From Clostridium sp. CAG:793 (lineage in GTDB: Bacteria; Bacillota; Clostridia; TANB77; CAG-508): a stretch of DNA of 5,735 bases. The stretch lies in NCBI GenBank assembly GCA_000433915.1, contig HF993629.1:16485-22219 (forward strand), read 5' to 3'. The first letter of the stretch is position 1. Each line of letters starts with the position of its first letter. A program made the position numbers and the translations under genes. The notes under the pieces were generated by a model that was not told the origin of the DNA, searched no databases, and saw nothing but the letters and a program-made list of their open reading frames with translations. Below are positions 5,288 through 5,735 of this stretch, one piece after another.

Positions 5288-5735
5288 ATGAACGAAGATT
5301 TGATTAAACGTTGTAACAACAAAGTACGGCAGATGAGCAAAATAAACGAGCAGTATGAAGAATGCGAAGAAACTCTTAAAGCTAAAGCTGATCGACAGAT
5401 GATTTTGAAACAGAAGGAGGCTTTTCTCAAATTGCTTGATGCACTGTTTTTGAGTGTATACAAGTCTAAGGTTGAGGCAGCATATAGAGCGTTGGTCTGT
5501 GGCAGAGATGAAAAAGAAGCTATGAAACAGTTCTATGCAGAAACCAAAGATGTCAGGCACAAAATTGCCGACAATATGATGTCAAACATCAAGGACTACG
5601 AGGAGTCGTGGAATAGACTTGAAGAAGAAGTGAAAACGTTTGTGAACGCAAATGTTCATTATGCAGCAAAAGAAATCTTAAAAACAGAGTGGATCGTAGA
5701 CATGTTTATGAAATATTTAGTCAATAAAGAGTATT
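5288..5735 (+). CDS. Unrecognised helical, charged protein (3' end outside window)
   Basis: An open frame starts at ATG 5288 and stays open to the window end, giving 149 residues of an incomplete protein. GGAGG (5274-5278) sits 9 bases before the start and a promoter lies upstream, so this is a real gene start. The sequence is soluble, rich in Lys, Glu, Ala and Met, and almost wholly helix-favouring. Stretches such as INEQYEECEETLKAKAD (19-35) and DYEESWNRLEEEVKTF look like coiled coil or helical bundle. I see no signal peptide, membrane segment, helix-turn-helix or catalytic motif, and I do not recognise the family. Codon choice (CGT, CGG, CGA, GTG, TTG, CTC) differs from the clp genes and is closer to that of the neighbouring nuclease gene, which suggests shared recent acquisition. 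Because it is divergent from the nuclease and shares a control region, it could be an immunity protein, regulator or partner, but this rests on position only. Confidence 0.7.
   Translation, partial: MNEDLIKRCNNKVRQMSKINEQYEECEETLKAKADRQMILKQKEAFLKLLDALFLSVYKSKVEAAYRALVCGRDEKEAMKQFYAETKDVRHKIADNMMSNIKDYEESWNRLEEEVKTFVNANVHYAAKEILKTEWIVDMFMKYLVNKEY

Noticed and set aside
5107..5463. Upstream in-frame extension of the nuclease reading frame on the minus strand
   Set aside because: It would overlap the well-supported + strand gene and has no ribosome-binding site, whereas the ATG at 5106 has GGAGGTA and a promoter just upstream.

Overview
The window looks like AT-rich chromosomal DNA from a low-GC Firmicute (Bacillota), most likely a member of the Clostridia. 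The evidence is strong AT bias, Ile codon ATA and Arg codon AGA dominating in the housekeeping genes, purine-rich Shine-Dalgarno sites, sigma-A type promoters (two with a TG extended -10), and protein sequences of Gram-positive type. No species can be named from the sequence alone.

Region 1 (1-583) is the 3' part of a glycine-rich, probably surface-exposed protein, followed by a hairpin terminator. Region 2 (about 690-4358) is the conserved protein quality-control block tig - clpP - clpX, all on the + strand. tig encodes trigger factor, the ribosome-docked chaperone. It has its own promoter and a strong terminator. clpP has a separate promoter with an operator-like palindrome just past the expected transcription start, and clpX follows after 76 bases, probably in the same transcript. 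Trigger factor acts on nascent chains, while ClpX unfolds substrates and feeds them to the ClpP serine protease. Region 3 (4311-5735) begins at a near-perfect, apparently bidirectional terminator after clpX. In many bacteria lon follows clpX; here there is instead a divergent pair of accessory genes.

The most interesting part is this accessory pair. On the minus strand is a 246-residue protein with several N-terminal hydrophobic segments and a C-terminal HNH-fold nuclease domain of the WHH type (WHHHQ...QLV...H...HIGG). This domain is usually the C-terminal warhead of polymorphic toxins. Here it is a compact stand-alone membrane protein whose nuclease half is predicted to face the cytoplasm. 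No immunity gene lies downstream on its own strand, because it runs straight into the clpX terminator. Divergently on the + strand starts an unrecognised, helical, charged protein that runs off the window end. The two genes have promoters facing away from each other, a palindrome between them, and the same GGAGGTA ribosome-binding sequence, so they may form one functional unit. A nuclease/partner or defence-type role is an inference and is not shown by the sequence.

I saw no tRNA, rRNA, CRISPR array, insertion sequence or clear attachment site.
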